DNA from: Mauremys mutica
Lineage: Eukaryota > Chordata > Testudines > Geoemydidae
Direction: 5' to 3'
Assembly: GCF_020497125.1 (NCBI RefSeq)
Contig: NW_025422895.1
Location: 310,001-374,000, forward strand
DNA: 64,000 bases
Below the pieces are notes generated by a model that was not told where the DNA came from, searched no databases, and was given only the letters and a program-made list of their open reading frames with translations. The position numbers and the translations under genes were made by a program. This document shows positions 47,781 through 58,994 of the stretch, one piece after another. Numbering within the stretch: position 1 is the first letter of the stretch; each line of letters begins with the position of its first letter.

Positions 47781-49459
47781 ACAAGCACTACAAAGGCAGA
47801 TGCAAACCCACAAAAAAGATACAAATCCAAATACCTGCTCCTCCAATGGGAACTCTCTCATGCAAACTCCCCTGTTCACTGGCTCCTGTGCCGCTGCTCG
47901 CTGGCTACTGTGCCGCTGCCTGAGTGGGCAGCCGCTTTTATAGGCCCCTCCTCAGCCTAGCTCCGCCCCCTACTCAGGGCGCCGCTGCCTGCTCAGCAGA
48001 CTGACCCGACGGGCATCTACAGAGAGATACAAGCACTACAAAGACAAATGCAAATCCACAAAGACAGATGCAAATCCAAATACCTGCTCCTCCAATGGGA
48101 AATCTACCACGCAAACTCCCCTGTTCGCTGCCTCCTGCGCCGCTGGCTCCTGTGCCGCTGCCTGGCTGGGCATCCTCTTTTATAGGCCGCTACTCAACCT
48201 AGCTCCGCCCCCTACTCTGGGCGCCGCTGCCCGCTCAGCAGTCTGCCCCGACGGGCCTCTACAGAGAGATACAAGCACTACAAAGACAGATGCAAATCCA
48301 CAAAGACAGAAGCAAATCCAAATACCTGCTCCTCCAATGGGAACTCTCCCACACAAACTCCCCTCTTCGCTTGCTCCTGTGCCGCTGCTCGCTGGCTCCT
48401 GTGCCGCTGCCTGGCTGGGCGGCCGCTTCTATAGGCCCCTCCTCAGCCTAGCTCCGCCCTCTACTCAGGGCGCCGCTGCCCGCTCAGCAGTCTGCCCCGA
48501 CGGGCCTCTACAGAGAGATACAAGCACTACAAAGACAGATGCAAATCCACAAAGACAGATGCAAATCCAAAAATTGCTCCTCCAATGGGAAATCTCTCAC
48601 GCAAACTCCTCTGTTCGTTGGCTCCTGTGCCGCTACTCGCTGGCTCCTGTGCCGCTGCCTGGCTGGGCGGCCGCTTTTATAAGCCCCTCCTCAGCCTATA
48701 TCCGCCCCCTACGTAGGGCACCGCAGCCCGCTTAGCAGTCTGCCCCGACGGGCCTCTACAGAGAGATACAAGCACTACAAAGACAGATGCAAATCCAAAA
48801 AAAGGATGGAAATCCAAATACTGCTCCTCCAATGGGAACTCTCCCACGCAAACTCCCCTGTTCACTGGCTCCTGTGCCGCTGCCTGGCTGGGTGGCCGCT
48901 TTTATAGGCCCCTCCTCAGCCTAGCTCCGACCCCTACTCAGGTCGCCGCTGCCCGCTCAGCAGTCTGCGCCGACGGGCCTCTAGCGAGAGATACAAGCAC
49001 TACAAAGACAGATGCTTATCCACAAAGACAGATGCAAATCAAAATACCTGCTCCTCCAATGGGAATTCTCCCGCGCAAACGCCCCTGTTCGCTGGCTCCT
49101 GTGCCGCTGCTCGCTGGCTACTGTGCCGCTGCCTGAATGGGCAGCCGCTTTTATAGGCCCCTCCTCAGCCTAGCTCCGCCCCCTACTAAGGGCGCCGCTC
49201 CCCGCTCAGCAGTCTGCCCCGACGGGTCTCTACAGAGAGATACAAGGACTACAAAGACAGATGCAAATCCACAAAAATGATGCAAATCCAAATACCTGCT
49301 CCTCCAATGGGAACTCTCTCATGCAAACGCCCCTGTTCACTGGCTCCTGTGCCGCTGCTGTCTGGCTCCTGTGCGGCTGCCAGGCAGAGCGGCCGCTTTT
49401 ATAGGCCCCTCCTCAGCCTAGCTCCGCCCCCTACTCAGGGCGCCGCTGCCCGCTCAGCA

Positions 49460-50492
49460 GTCTGCCCCGACGGGCCTCTACAGAGAGATACAAGCACTAC
49501 AAAGACAGATGCAAATCCACAAAGACAGATGCAAATCCAAATACCTGCTCCTCCAATGGGAACTCTCCCACGCAAACTCCCCTGTTCGCTGCCTACTGTG
49601 CCTCTGCTCACTGGCTCCTGTGCCGCTGCCTGGCTGGGCGGCCGCTTTTATAGGACCCTCCTCAGACTAGCTCCGCCCCCTACTCAGGGCGCCGCTGCTC
49701 TCTCATCAGTCTGCCCCGACGGGCCTGTACAGAGAGATACAAGCACTACAAAGACAGATATGCAAACCAATATATCTCCTCCTCCAATGGGAACTCTCCC
49801 ACGCAAACTCCCCTGTTCGCCGCCTTGTTCTCTGCTCGCAGCTGTGCCGCTGCCTGGCTGGGCGGCCGCTTTTACAGGCCCCTCCTCAGCCTAGCTCCGC
49901 CCCCTACTCAGGGCTCCACAGCCCGCTCAGCAGTCTGCCCCGACGGGCCTCTACAGAGATATACAAGCACTACAAAGACAATTGGAAATCCACAAAGACA
50001 GATGGAAATCCAAATACCTGCTCCTCCAATGGGAACTCTCCCACGCAATCTTCCCTGTTCTCCGCCCTGTTCTCTGGCTCCTGTGCCGCTGCTCGCTGGC
50101 TCCTGTGCCGCTGCTTGGCGGGGCGGCCGCTTTTATAGGCTCCTCCTCAGCCTAGCTCCGCCCCCTACTGAGGGCGCCGCTGCCCGTTCAGCAGACTGCC
50201 CCGACGGGCCTCTACAGAGAGACACAAGCACTACAAGAATGATGCAAATCCAAATACCTGCTTCTCCAATGGGAACTGTCCCACACAAACTCCCCTGTGC
50301 CCTGGCTCATGTGCCGCTGCTCGCTGGCTCCTGTGCCGCTGCCTGGCTGGGCGGCCGCATTTAAGGGCCCCTTCTCAGCCTAACTAAGCCCCCTACTCAG
50401 GGCGCCGCTGCCCGCTCAGCAGTCTGCCCCGACGGGCCTCTACAGAGAGATACAAGCACTACAAAGACAGATGCAAATCCACAAAGACAGAT
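49460..50492. repeat. Duplicated segment, copy 2 (49.5 kb)
   Basis: Partner of 13690-14740, carrying the 18-bp deletion near 49755. It contains a unit with a degenerate TATA box (GCATTTAAGG) at about 50357. Confidence 0.75.
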
Positions 50493-53400
50493 GCAAATCC
50501 AAATACCTGCTCCTCCAATGGGAACTCTCCCAAGTAAACTCCCCTGTTTGCTGGCTCCTGTGCCGCTACTTGCTGGCTCCTATGACGCTTCCTGGCTGGG
50601 AGGCCGCTTTTGTAGGCCCCTCCTCAGCCTAGCTATGCCCCCTACTCAGGGCGCAGCTGCACGCTCAGCAGTCTGCCCCGAAGGGCCTGTACAGAGAGAT
50701 ACAAGCACTACAAAGACAGATGCAAATCCACAAAGACAATGCAAATCGAAATACCTGCTCCTCCAATTGGAAATCTGCCATGGAAACTCCCCTGTTCGCT
50801 GGCTCCAGTGCCGCTGCTCGCTGGATCATGTGCCGCTGCCTGGCTGGGAGGCCGCTTTTATAGGCCCCTCCTCAGCCTAGCTCCGCCCCCTACTCGGTGC
50901 GCCGCTGCCCGCTCACCAGTCTGCCCCGACGGGCCTCTACAGAGAGATACAAGCCCTACAAAGACAGATGCAAATCCATAAAGACAGATGCAAGTCCCAA
51001 TACCTGCTCCTCCAATGGTAACTCTCACACGCAAACGTCCCTGTTCGCTGGCTCCTGTGCCGCTGCCTGGCTGGGCGGCCGCTTTTATAGGCCCCTCCTC
51101 AGCGTAGCTCCGCCCCCTACTCAGGGCGCCGCTGCCCGCTCAGCAGTCTGCCCCGACGGGCCTCTACAGAGAGATACAAGCACTACAAAGACAGATGCAA
51201 ATAAACAAAGACAGATTCAAATCCAAATAGCTGCTCCTCCAATGGGAACTATCCTACACAATCTCCCCTGTTCGCCGCCCTGTTCTCTGGCTCCTGTCTG
51301 GGCGGCCGCTTTTATAGGCCCCTCCTCAGCCTAGCTCCGCCCACTACCCAGGGCGCCGCTGCCTGCTCAGCAGTCTGCCGCGACGGGCTTCTACAGAGAG
51401 ATACAAGCACTACAAAGAAGATGGAAATACACAAAGAAAGATGCAAATCCAAATACCTGCTCCTCCAATGGGAACTCTCCCATGCAAACTGCCCTGTTCA
51501 CTGGCACCTGTGCCGCTGGTCGCTGGCTCCTGTGCATCTGCCAGGCAGAGCGGCCGCATGTATAGGCCCCTTCTCAGCCTTTCTCCGCCCCCTACTCAGG
51601 GCGCAGCTGCCCGCTCAGCAGACTGCCCCGACGGGCATCTACACAGAGATACAAGCACTACAAAGACAAATGCAAATCCACAAAGACACTATGCAAATCC
51701 AAATACCAGCTGCTCCAATGGGAACTCTCCCACGCAAACTCCCCTGTTCGCAGCCCTGTAGCTGGCAACTGTGCCGCTGCCTGGCTGGGTGCCGCTTTTA
51801 TAGGCCCCTCCTCAGCCTAGCCCCGCCCCCCTTCAGGGCGCCGCTGCCCGCTCAGCAGTCTGCCTCGACGCGCCTCTACAGAGAGATACAAGCACTACAA
51901 AGACAGATGCAAATCCACAAAGACAGATGCAAATCCAAATACCTGCTCCTCCAATGGGAACTCTCCCACGCAAACGCCCCTGTTCGCTGGCTCCTGTGCC
52001 GCTGCCTGAATGGGCAGCCGCTTTTATAGGCCCCTCCTCAGCCTAGCTCCGCCCCCTACTCAGGGCGCCGCTGCCCGCTCAGCAGTCTGCCCCGACGGGC
52101 CTCTACAGAGAGATACAAGCACTACAAAGACAGATGCAAATCCACAAAGACAGATGCAAATCCAAATACCTGCTCCTCCAATGGGAACATTCCCAATCAA
52201 AAACCCCTTTTCACCGCCCTGTTTTCTGGCTCCTGTGCCGCTGCCTGGCTGGGCGGCCGCTTTTACAGGCCCCTCCTCAGCCTAGCTCCGCCCCCTACTC
52301 AGGGCGCCGCTGCCCGCCCAGCAGTCTGCCCCGACGGGCCTCTACAGAGAGATACAAGCACTAGAAAGACAGATGCAAATCCACCAGGACAGATGCAAAT
52401 CCAAATTCCTGCTCCTCCAATGGGAACTCTCCCACGCAAACTCCCCTGTTCACTGTCTCCTGTGCCGCTGCTCGCTGGCTCCTGTGCCCCTGCCTGGCTG
52501 GGCGGCTGCTTTTATAGGCCCCTCCTCAGCCTAGCTCCGCCCCCTACTCAGGGCTCCGCTTCCCGCTCAGCAGTCTGCCCCGACGGGCCTCTACAGAGAG
52601 ATACAAGCACTACAAAGTCAGATGCAAATACACAAAGACAGATGCAAATCCAAACACCTGCTCCTCCAATGGGAACTCTCCGACGCAAACTCCCCTGTTC
52701 GCTGGCTCCTGTGCCGCTGCTCGCAGCTGTGCCGCTGCCTGGCTGGGCGGCCGCTTTGATAGGCCCCTCCTCAGCCTAGCTCCGCCCCCTACTCTGGCAC
52801 CGCTGCCCGCTCAGCAGTCTGCCCCGAAGGGCCTCTACAGAGAGATACAAGCACTAAAAAGACAGATGCAAATCCAGAAAAACAGATGCAAACCCAAATA
52901 CCTGCTCCTCCAATGGGAACACTCCTGCACAAACTCCCCTGTTCACCGCCCTGTTTGCTGGCTCCTGTGCCGCTGCCTGACTGGTCGCCCGCTTTTTTAG
53001 GCCCCTCCTCAGCCTAGCTGCGCCCCCTACTAAGGGCGCCGCTGACCGCTCAGCAGTCTGCCCCGACGGGCCTCTACAGAGAGATACAAACCCTACAAAG
53101 ACAGGTGCAAATCCACAAAGACAAATGCAAATACAAATACCTGCTCCTCCAATGGGAACTCTCCCACGGAAACTCCCCTGTTCGCCGCCCTGTTCGCTGC
53201 TCGCATCTGTGCCACTGCCTGGCTGGGCAGCCGCTTTTATGGGCCCCTCCTCAGCCTAGCTCCGCCCCCTACTCTGGCACCACTGCCAGCTCAGCAGTCT
53301 GCCCCGACGGTCGTCTACAGAGAGATACAAGCACTACAAACGCAGATGCAAATCCACAAAGACAGATGCAAATCCAAATACCTGCTCCTCCAATGGGAAC

Positions 53401-53555
53401 TCCCGCATGCAAACTCACTTGTTCGCTGGCTCCTGTGCCGCTGCCTGGCTGGGCGGCAGCTTTTATAGGCCCTTCCTCAGCCTAGCTCCGCCCTCTACTC
53501 ATGGCGCCGCTGCCCGCTCAGCTGTCTGTCCCGACGGGCCACTACAGAGAGATAC

Positions 53556-55060
53556 AAGCCCTACAAAGACAGATGCAAATCCACAAAGACAGATGCAAAT
53601 CCAAATACCTGCTCCTCCAATGGGAACTCTCCCACGCAAACTCCCCTGTTCACCGCTCTGTTTGCTGGCTCCTGTGCCGCTGACTGGCTGGGCGGCCGCT
53701 TTCATAGGCCCCGTCCTCAGCCTAGCACCGCCCCCTACTCAGGGCGCCTCTTCCGGCTCAGCAGTCTGCCCCGACGGACCTCTACAGAGAGATACAAGCA
53801 ATACAAAGACACATGCAAATCCACAAAGACAGATGCAAATCCAAATACCTGCTCCTCCAGTGGGAACACTCCCACGCAAACTCCCCTGTTCACTGTCTCC
53901 TGTGCCGCTGCTCGCTGGCTCCTGTGCCGCTGCCTGGCTCGGTGGCCGCTTTTATAGGCCCCTCAGTCTAGCTCCGCCTCCTACTCAGGGCGCCGCTGCC
54001 CGCTCAGCAGTCTGTCCCATCGGGCCTCTACAGAGAGATACAAGCACTACAAAGACAGAGATGCAAATCCAAATACCTGATCCTCCAATGGAAACTCTCC
54101 CACGCAAACTTCCCTGGTCGCCGCCCTGATTGCTGGTTTCTGTGCCGCTGCCTGGCTGGGCGGCCGCTTTTATAGGCCCCTCCCCAGCCTAGCTCCGCCG
54201 CCTACTCAGGGCGCCTCTGCCCGCTCAGCAGTCTGCCCCTTCGGGCCTCTACAGAGAGATACAAGCACTACAAAGACAGATGCAAATCCACAAAAAAGAT
54301 GCAATCCAAATACCTGCTCCTCCAATGGGAACTCTCCCACACAAACTCCCCTGTTCGCTGGCTCCTGTGCCGCTGCAGGGCTGGGCGGGCGCTTTTATAG
54401 GCCCCTCCGCAGCCTAGCTCCGCCCCCTACTCAGGGCGCCGCTGCCCGCTCAGCAGTCTGCGCCGACGGGCCTCTAGAGAGAGATACAAGCACTACAAAG
54501 ACAGATGCAAATCCACAAAGACAGATGCAAATCCAAATACCTGCTCCTCCAATGGGAACTCTCCCACGCAAACGCCCCTGTTCGCTGGCTCCTCTGCCGC
54601 TGCTCGCTGGCTCCTGTGCCGCTGCCAAGCTGGCGGCTGCTTTTATAGGCCCCTCCTCAGCCTAGCTCCGCCCCCTACTCAGGGCGCCGCTGCCCGCTCT
54701 GCAGAATGCCCCGACGGGCCTCTACAGAGAGATACAAGTACTACAAAGACAGATGCAAATCCACAAAGACAGACGCAAATCCAAATACCTGCTCCTCCAA
54801 TGGGAACTTTCCCACTCAAAAACCCCTTTTCACCGCCCTGTTTTCTGGCTCCTGTGCCGCTGCCTGGCTGGGCGGCCGCTTTTACAGGCCCCTCCTCAGC
54901 GTAGCTCCGCCCCCTACTCAGGGCGCCGCTGCCCGCTCAGCAGTCTGCCCCGACGGGCCTCTACAGAGAGATACAAGCACTACAAAGACAGATGCAAATC
55001 CACAAAGACAGATGCAAATCCAAAAACCTGCTCCTCCAATGGCAACTCTCCCACGCAAAC
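53556..55060. repeat. Distant duplicate, copy 2
   Basis: Partner of 6346-7850, with the same rare variants and a few private differences, including a small deletion beside the TATA box at about 53960. Here the segment lies in an uninterrupted array, so it preserves the sequence context that the inversion removed at 6346. Confidence 0.8.
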
Positions 55061-56453
55061 TCCCCTGTTCGCTAGCTCCTGTGCCGCTGCTCACTGGCTC
55101 CTGTGCCGCTGCCTGGCTGGGCGGCGGCTTTTATAGGCCACTCCTCAGCCTAGCTCCGCCCCCTACTCAGGGCGCCAGTGTTTGCTCAGCAGACTGCCCC
55201 GATGGGCCTCTACAGAGAGATACAAGCACTACAAAGACAAATGCAAATCCACAAAGACAGATGAAAGTCCAATTACCTGCTCCTCCAATGGGAACTCTCT
55301 CACGCAAACTCCTCTGTTCGTTGGCTCCTGTGCCGCTGCTCGCTGGCTCCTGTGCCGCTACCTGGCTGGGTGGCGGCTTTTATAGGCCCCTCCTCAGCCT
55401 AGCTCCGACCCCTACTCAGGGCGCCGCAGCCCGCTCAGCAGTCTGCTCCGACGGACCTCTACAGAGAGATACAAGCACTACAAACGCAGATGCAAATTCA
55501 CAAAGACAGACGCAAATCCAAATACCTGGTTCTCCAATGGGGACTCTCCCGTGCAAAGTCCCCTGTTTGCCGGCTCCTGTACCGCTGCTCGCAGCTTTGC
55601 CGCTGCCTGGCTGGGCGGCCGCTTTTATAGGCCCCTCCTCAGCCTAACTCCGCCCCCTACTCAGGGCGGCGCTGCCCGCTCAGCAGTCTGCCCCGACGGG
55701 CCTCTACAGAGAGATACATGCACTACAAAGACAGATGCAAATCCACAAAAAATATGCAAATCCAAATACCTGTTCCTCCAATGGGAACTCTCCCATGCAA
55801 ACTCCCCTGCTCACTGGCTCCTGTGCCGCTGCCTGGCTGGGTGTCCGCTTTTATAGGCCCCTCCTCATCCTAGGTCTGACCCCTACTCAGTTCGCCGCTG
55901 CCCGCTCAGCAGTCTGCGCCGACGGGCCTCCAGAGAGATATGCAAGCACTACAAAGACAGATGCTTATCCACAAAGACTGATGCAAATCCAAATACCTGC
56001 TCCTCCAACGGGAACTCTGCCACGCAAACGCCCCTGTTTGCTGGCTCCTGTGTCGCTGCTCGCTGGCTACTGTGCCGCTGTTTGGCTGCGCGGCCGTTTT
56101 ATAGGCCCCTCCTCAGCCTTGTTCCGCCCCCTACACAGGGCGCCGATGCCTGCTCAGCAGACTGACCCGACGGGCATCTATAGAGAGATACAAGCACTAC
56201 AAAGACAAATGCAAATCCACAAAGACAGATGCAAATCCAAATACCTGCTCCTCCAATGGGAACTCTCCCACGCAAACTCCGCTGTTCGCTGCCTCCTCCG
56301 CCTCTGCTCGCTGGCTCCTGTGCCGCTGCCTGGCTGGGCATCCGCTTTTATAGGCCGCTCCTCAACCTAGCTCCGCCCCCTACTCTGGGCGCCGCTGCCC
56401 GCTCAGCAGTCTGCCCCGACGGGCCTCTACAGAGAGATACAAGCACAACAAAG

Positions 56454-56456
56454 ACA
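56454..56456. repeat. Harbinger target-site duplication, left
   Basis: ACA immediately before the GG that opens the left terminal inverted repeat. It matches 60653-60655. Confidence 0.75.
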
Positions 56457-56472
56457 GGCCTGGTCTACACTA
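56457..56472 (+). repeat. Harbinger left terminal inverted repeat
   Basis: GGCCTGGTCTACACTA. It shares GG and the 10-mer GTCTACACTA, in the same positions, with the reverse complement of the right end. The four bases between are different. Confidence 0.85.
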
Positions 56473-56515
56473 GGCGTTTAAATCGGTTTTAGGAGCGTAA
56501 AACCGATTTAACGCC
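56473..56515. promoter_or_regulatory. Subterminal hairpin of the Harbinger element
   Basis: A 13-bp perfect inverted repeat, TAAATCGGTTTTA at 56479-56491 and its complement at 56498-56510, around a 6-nt GGAGCG loop. GGCGT/ACGCC extends the stem outward after a single unpaired T. It lies directly inside the left terminal repeat. It could be a binding site for the Myb-like protein or transposase, which is inference. The right end has a different palindrome, GATTTTATAAAATC, near 60583. Confidence 0.6.
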
Positions 56516-56845
56516 ACAACCGTCCATTCTAGGAGGCACCTTATATCGATTTTAATGGCTCTTTAAACCGGTTTCTGTACTGCTCCCTAACGAGAGGAGT
56601 AACGCTAGTATCGGTATTAACATATCGGATTAGCTGTAGTGTGGACGCTGATCGACGGCATTGGCCTCCGGGAGCTATCCCACAGTGCACCAGTGACCGC
56701 TCTGAACATCATTCTGAACTCGGATGCACTGGCCAGGTAGACAGGAAAAGCCCCGCGAACTTTTGAAATTCATTTCCTGCTTCCCCAGCGTGGAGATCTC
56801 ATCTCATCAGCACAGGTGACCACGCACAGCTCATCAGCGTTAACA
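56516..56845 (+). other. Harbinger left non-coding region
   Basis: About 330 bp between the subterminal hairpin and the Myb-like start, expected to contain its promoter; no clear TATA box. CCCACAGTGCA at 56679-56689 recurs in the same orientation near the right end at 60491-60501. Confidence 0.55.
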
Positions 56846-58776
56846 ATGCAGTCTGCTGAGAATTGTAAAAGAGCCCCAGCATGGACTACACGGGAGGTAC
56901 TGGATCTGATCGCTATCTGGGGAGAGGATTCAGTACTAACAGAACTGCGTTCCAAAAGACAAAATGAAAAAGTATTTGAAAGAATTTCTAAGGCTATGAC
57001 GGATAAAGGCCACAGCCGGTACTCAGTGCAGTGCAGAGTGAAAGTTAAGGAGCTCAGACAAGCCTACCAGAAAACCAAAGAAGCAAACGGAAGGTCAGGG
57101 GCAGGTCGAAAAACATGCCGCTTCTATGCTGAGCTGCATGCAATTTTAGGGGGCTGCGCCACAAGTACCCCACCCCTGTTCGTGGATTCCGAGGTGGGGG
57201 TTGTAATCTCTGCCATGGCTGAGGATTATGCAGACGGGGAAGAGGAAGATGAAGAAGAGGAGGAAGACCTAGCAGAGAGCACACAGCACTCCGTCAGCCC
57301 CAGCAGCCAGGAGCTTTTTATCACCCTGACGGAATTACCGTCCTCCCAGCCCTCACAAGCCACTATCCCAGACAATGACGCCATGGAAGGGACCTCTGGT
57401 GAGTGTACCTTTGCAAATATCAAACATTTTTTTTAAAAAAAGCCTTTTTTAATGATTGATTTGCCCTGAGGTCTTGGGATGCATTCGCAGACAGTATAGT
57501 TACTTAGTAAAGTTTGTTAACATGTCCAGGGATTGAGAGGAAATCCTCCGGGGACATCTCGATGAAGCGCTCCTGTAGGTACTCCAGAAGCCTTTGCAGA
57601 AGGTTTCTGGGCAAGGCAGCCTTGTTCCGCCCACCATGGTAGGACACTTTACCACGCCATGCATGTAGCAAGTAATCAGGTATCATTGCGTGGCAAAGCA
57701 TAGCAGCGTATGGTCCCGGTGACTGCTGGCATTCAAGAAGCATCCGTTCTTTATCTTGTTCTGTTATCCTCAGCAAAGTGATATCGTTCAGGATAACCTG
57801 GTTAAAAATCAGGAATTTAAGTAAGGGGGGGTGGCCATTTTTCTACTGGGTTCGTGGACTGCATCAGCTTAAAAAAAAACTTTCCTTCACGTAGCGAAGC
57901 GGGGGAGGGGAGGAGTGAAATGCCGATGATCTTTTCTGTGTTTGGTCACCGGCGATCTTCCCCAAGGCACCAGACACGCAGTGGGTGCGGGGGGAAGGTT
58001 GTTGATTAGCAGGGAGCTAGCGTGGTATTAGCCATGCATTGTTGGGGGGGAAGGGTTAAATCACTACAGAAGCCGAAAGACAGTGGCTTACCATGGCCAC
58101 AAGCAAGCTGAATTATGATGCCTGGACCTGCGTCTGTGAGATCTGTAACTCCAGAGCTGCAGGCACTCACTAAAAAGATGAAAAAATGTGACCTTGTAGG
58201 GAAATCACATGTGCTAGGTTGTGAATACTGCTGTTCACTGTGAAATAGTATAACCATTGTTCTGTAAAATGTATCTTTCTAAATATTTATCTCCCTCATG
58301 CAGCTGCAAATTTATCAACCATCCCTCCTCCATCCCAAAGGCTAGCACAGATAAGACGGAGGAAAAAGAAGACGCGAGATGAGATGTTCTCGGATATTAT
58401 GGAAGTTACACGCAATGAAAGAGCTCATCTGAATGAGTGGAAGGACGTGGTTTCAAATTACAGGAAAGAGGCCAGTGAACGTGAGGACAGGAGGGACAAC
58501 CGAGATGAGAGGTGGCGGCAGGAAGATCAGCGGTGGCGGGATGCAACTCTGGGGCTGCTGCGTGATCAAACTGACATGCTCCGGCGTCTTGTGGAGCTTC
58601 AGGTACGGCAGCAGGATCACAGAGTGCCGCTGCAGCCCCTGTATAACCACCCTCAACCCTCACCATGTTCCATATCCTCCTCACCCAGACATGTAAGAAC
58701 GCGTGGGGGGAGGCTCCGTGCACCCGCCCACTCCACCCCCGTGGACAGCCCAACCAGAAGGATGTCGTTACTGTGA
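56846..58776 (+). CDS. Harbinger Myb/SANT-like DNA-binding protein, two exons
   Basis: Accessory protein of Harbinger elements; in the family it binds transposon DNA and helps bring the nuclease to the nucleus and to the ends (established knowledge). Exon 1 is 56846-57398 and exon 2 is 58304-58776. The donor reads CTCTG/GTGAGT and the acceptor TCCCTCATGCAG/CTGC. The join is in frame (phase 1) and gives 341 residues. The start is the ATG at 56846; an upstream in-frame GTG at 56816 is less likely. Residues 12-102 form a Myb/SANT-like trihelix (W13, W25). Residues 126-141 are a strongly acidic tract. Basic RRRKKKTR at 202-209 suggests a nuclear signal. Residues about 210-290 are charged and probably coiled-coil. 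An AATAAA follows the stop at 58860. No disabling mutation is seen. Confidence 0.85.
57399..58303 (+). other. Intron of the Myb-like gene
   Basis: A 905-bp intron with a strong GTGAGT donor (57399) and a pyrimidine-rich acceptor ending CATGCAG (58303). It holds a candidate antisense exon at 57504-57797 and a minus-strand splice donor at 58086-58091. The rest shows nothing recognisable beyond short homopolymer tracts. Confidence 0.75.
57504..57797 (-). CDS. Candidate antisense exon encoding a BEN-like domain
   Basis: Open frame of 97 codons ending in TAA on the minus strand, inside the Myb gene intron. It is preceded by an acceptor-like ATTTTTAACCAG, so it reads as a terminal exon starting VILNDITLL. 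The composition looks like a real protein: SPGPYAAMLCHAMIPDYLL, then GKVSYHGGRNKAALPRNLL and RLLEYLQERF. The order, an LL-rich helix, then G.GRNKAAL, then a helix ending YLQERF, resembles BEN DNA-binding domains (inference by eye, not a search). Upstream on the same strand GCCATG/GTAAGC (58086-58094) offers a Kozak-like ATG as the last codon of a preceding exon, and joining it would put ATG in frame. It could be a third transposon gene or a captured host exon. Confidence 0.45.
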   Translation of the reverse strand, partial: VILNDITLLRITEQDKERMLLECQQSPGPYAAMLCHAMIPDYLLHAWRGKVSYHGGRNKAALPRNLLQRLLEYLQERFIEMSPEDFLSIPGHVNKLY

Positions 58777-58859
58777 ATTTTTTTTAATGGCCTTCTCCAT
58801 CCCTCCTATCCTCCTCCCAAACCACACCCTTACTTCTCTCCCTCTTTTTATAATGAATC

Positions 58860-58865
58860 AATAAA
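58860..58865 (+). terminator. Poly(A) signal of the Myb-like gene
   Basis: AATAAA about 84 bp after the stop codon at 58776. Confidence 0.7.
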
Positions 58866-58893
58866 GAATTCATGCTTTTTAAATGAGAGTGAC

Positions 58894-58899
58894 TTTATT
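58894..58899 (-). terminator. Poly(A) signal of the transposase gene
   Basis: TTTATT on the plus strand (AATAAA in sense), about 95 bp after the transposase stop and only 28 bp from the opposing signal, so the two transcripts probably overlap at their 3' ends. Confidence 0.7.
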
Positions 58900-58994
58900 T
58901 GCATAAGTAAGCTGTACTCGAAGGGGGAGGGTGAGTTGCTAACAGGGAATGAGTCAGTCAAGGCGGGGTGGGTGTTCATCAACAAAAACAGCAG

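Larger units (their letters stand above)
47771..56456 (-). repeat. Promoter-like satellite, block III
   Basis: Satellite of the same family and orientation as block II, resuming directly after the LINE target duplication with the continuation of the interrupted unit (ACAAGCACTACAAAG). It contains segments matching 6.35-7.85 kb and 13.7-14.7 kb. It stops at 56456, the end of the 3-bp target duplication of the Harbinger element. About 36 units by length. No gene recognised. Confidence 0.94.

Noticed and set aside
53499..53705. Promoter-sense frames with a hydrophobic GIWICICLCGFASVFV stretch
   Set aside because: Recurrent but generally without an ATG in the consensus; the one here has ATG only because the TATA box mutated to CTATGAAAG. 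Most end at the TAG of GAGTAGGGGG. No evidence of translation.
58406..58753. Minus-strand frames over exon 2 of the Myb-like gene
   Set aside because: Opposite-strand shadow of a charged coding exon whose frame and splice sites are supported on the plus strand.
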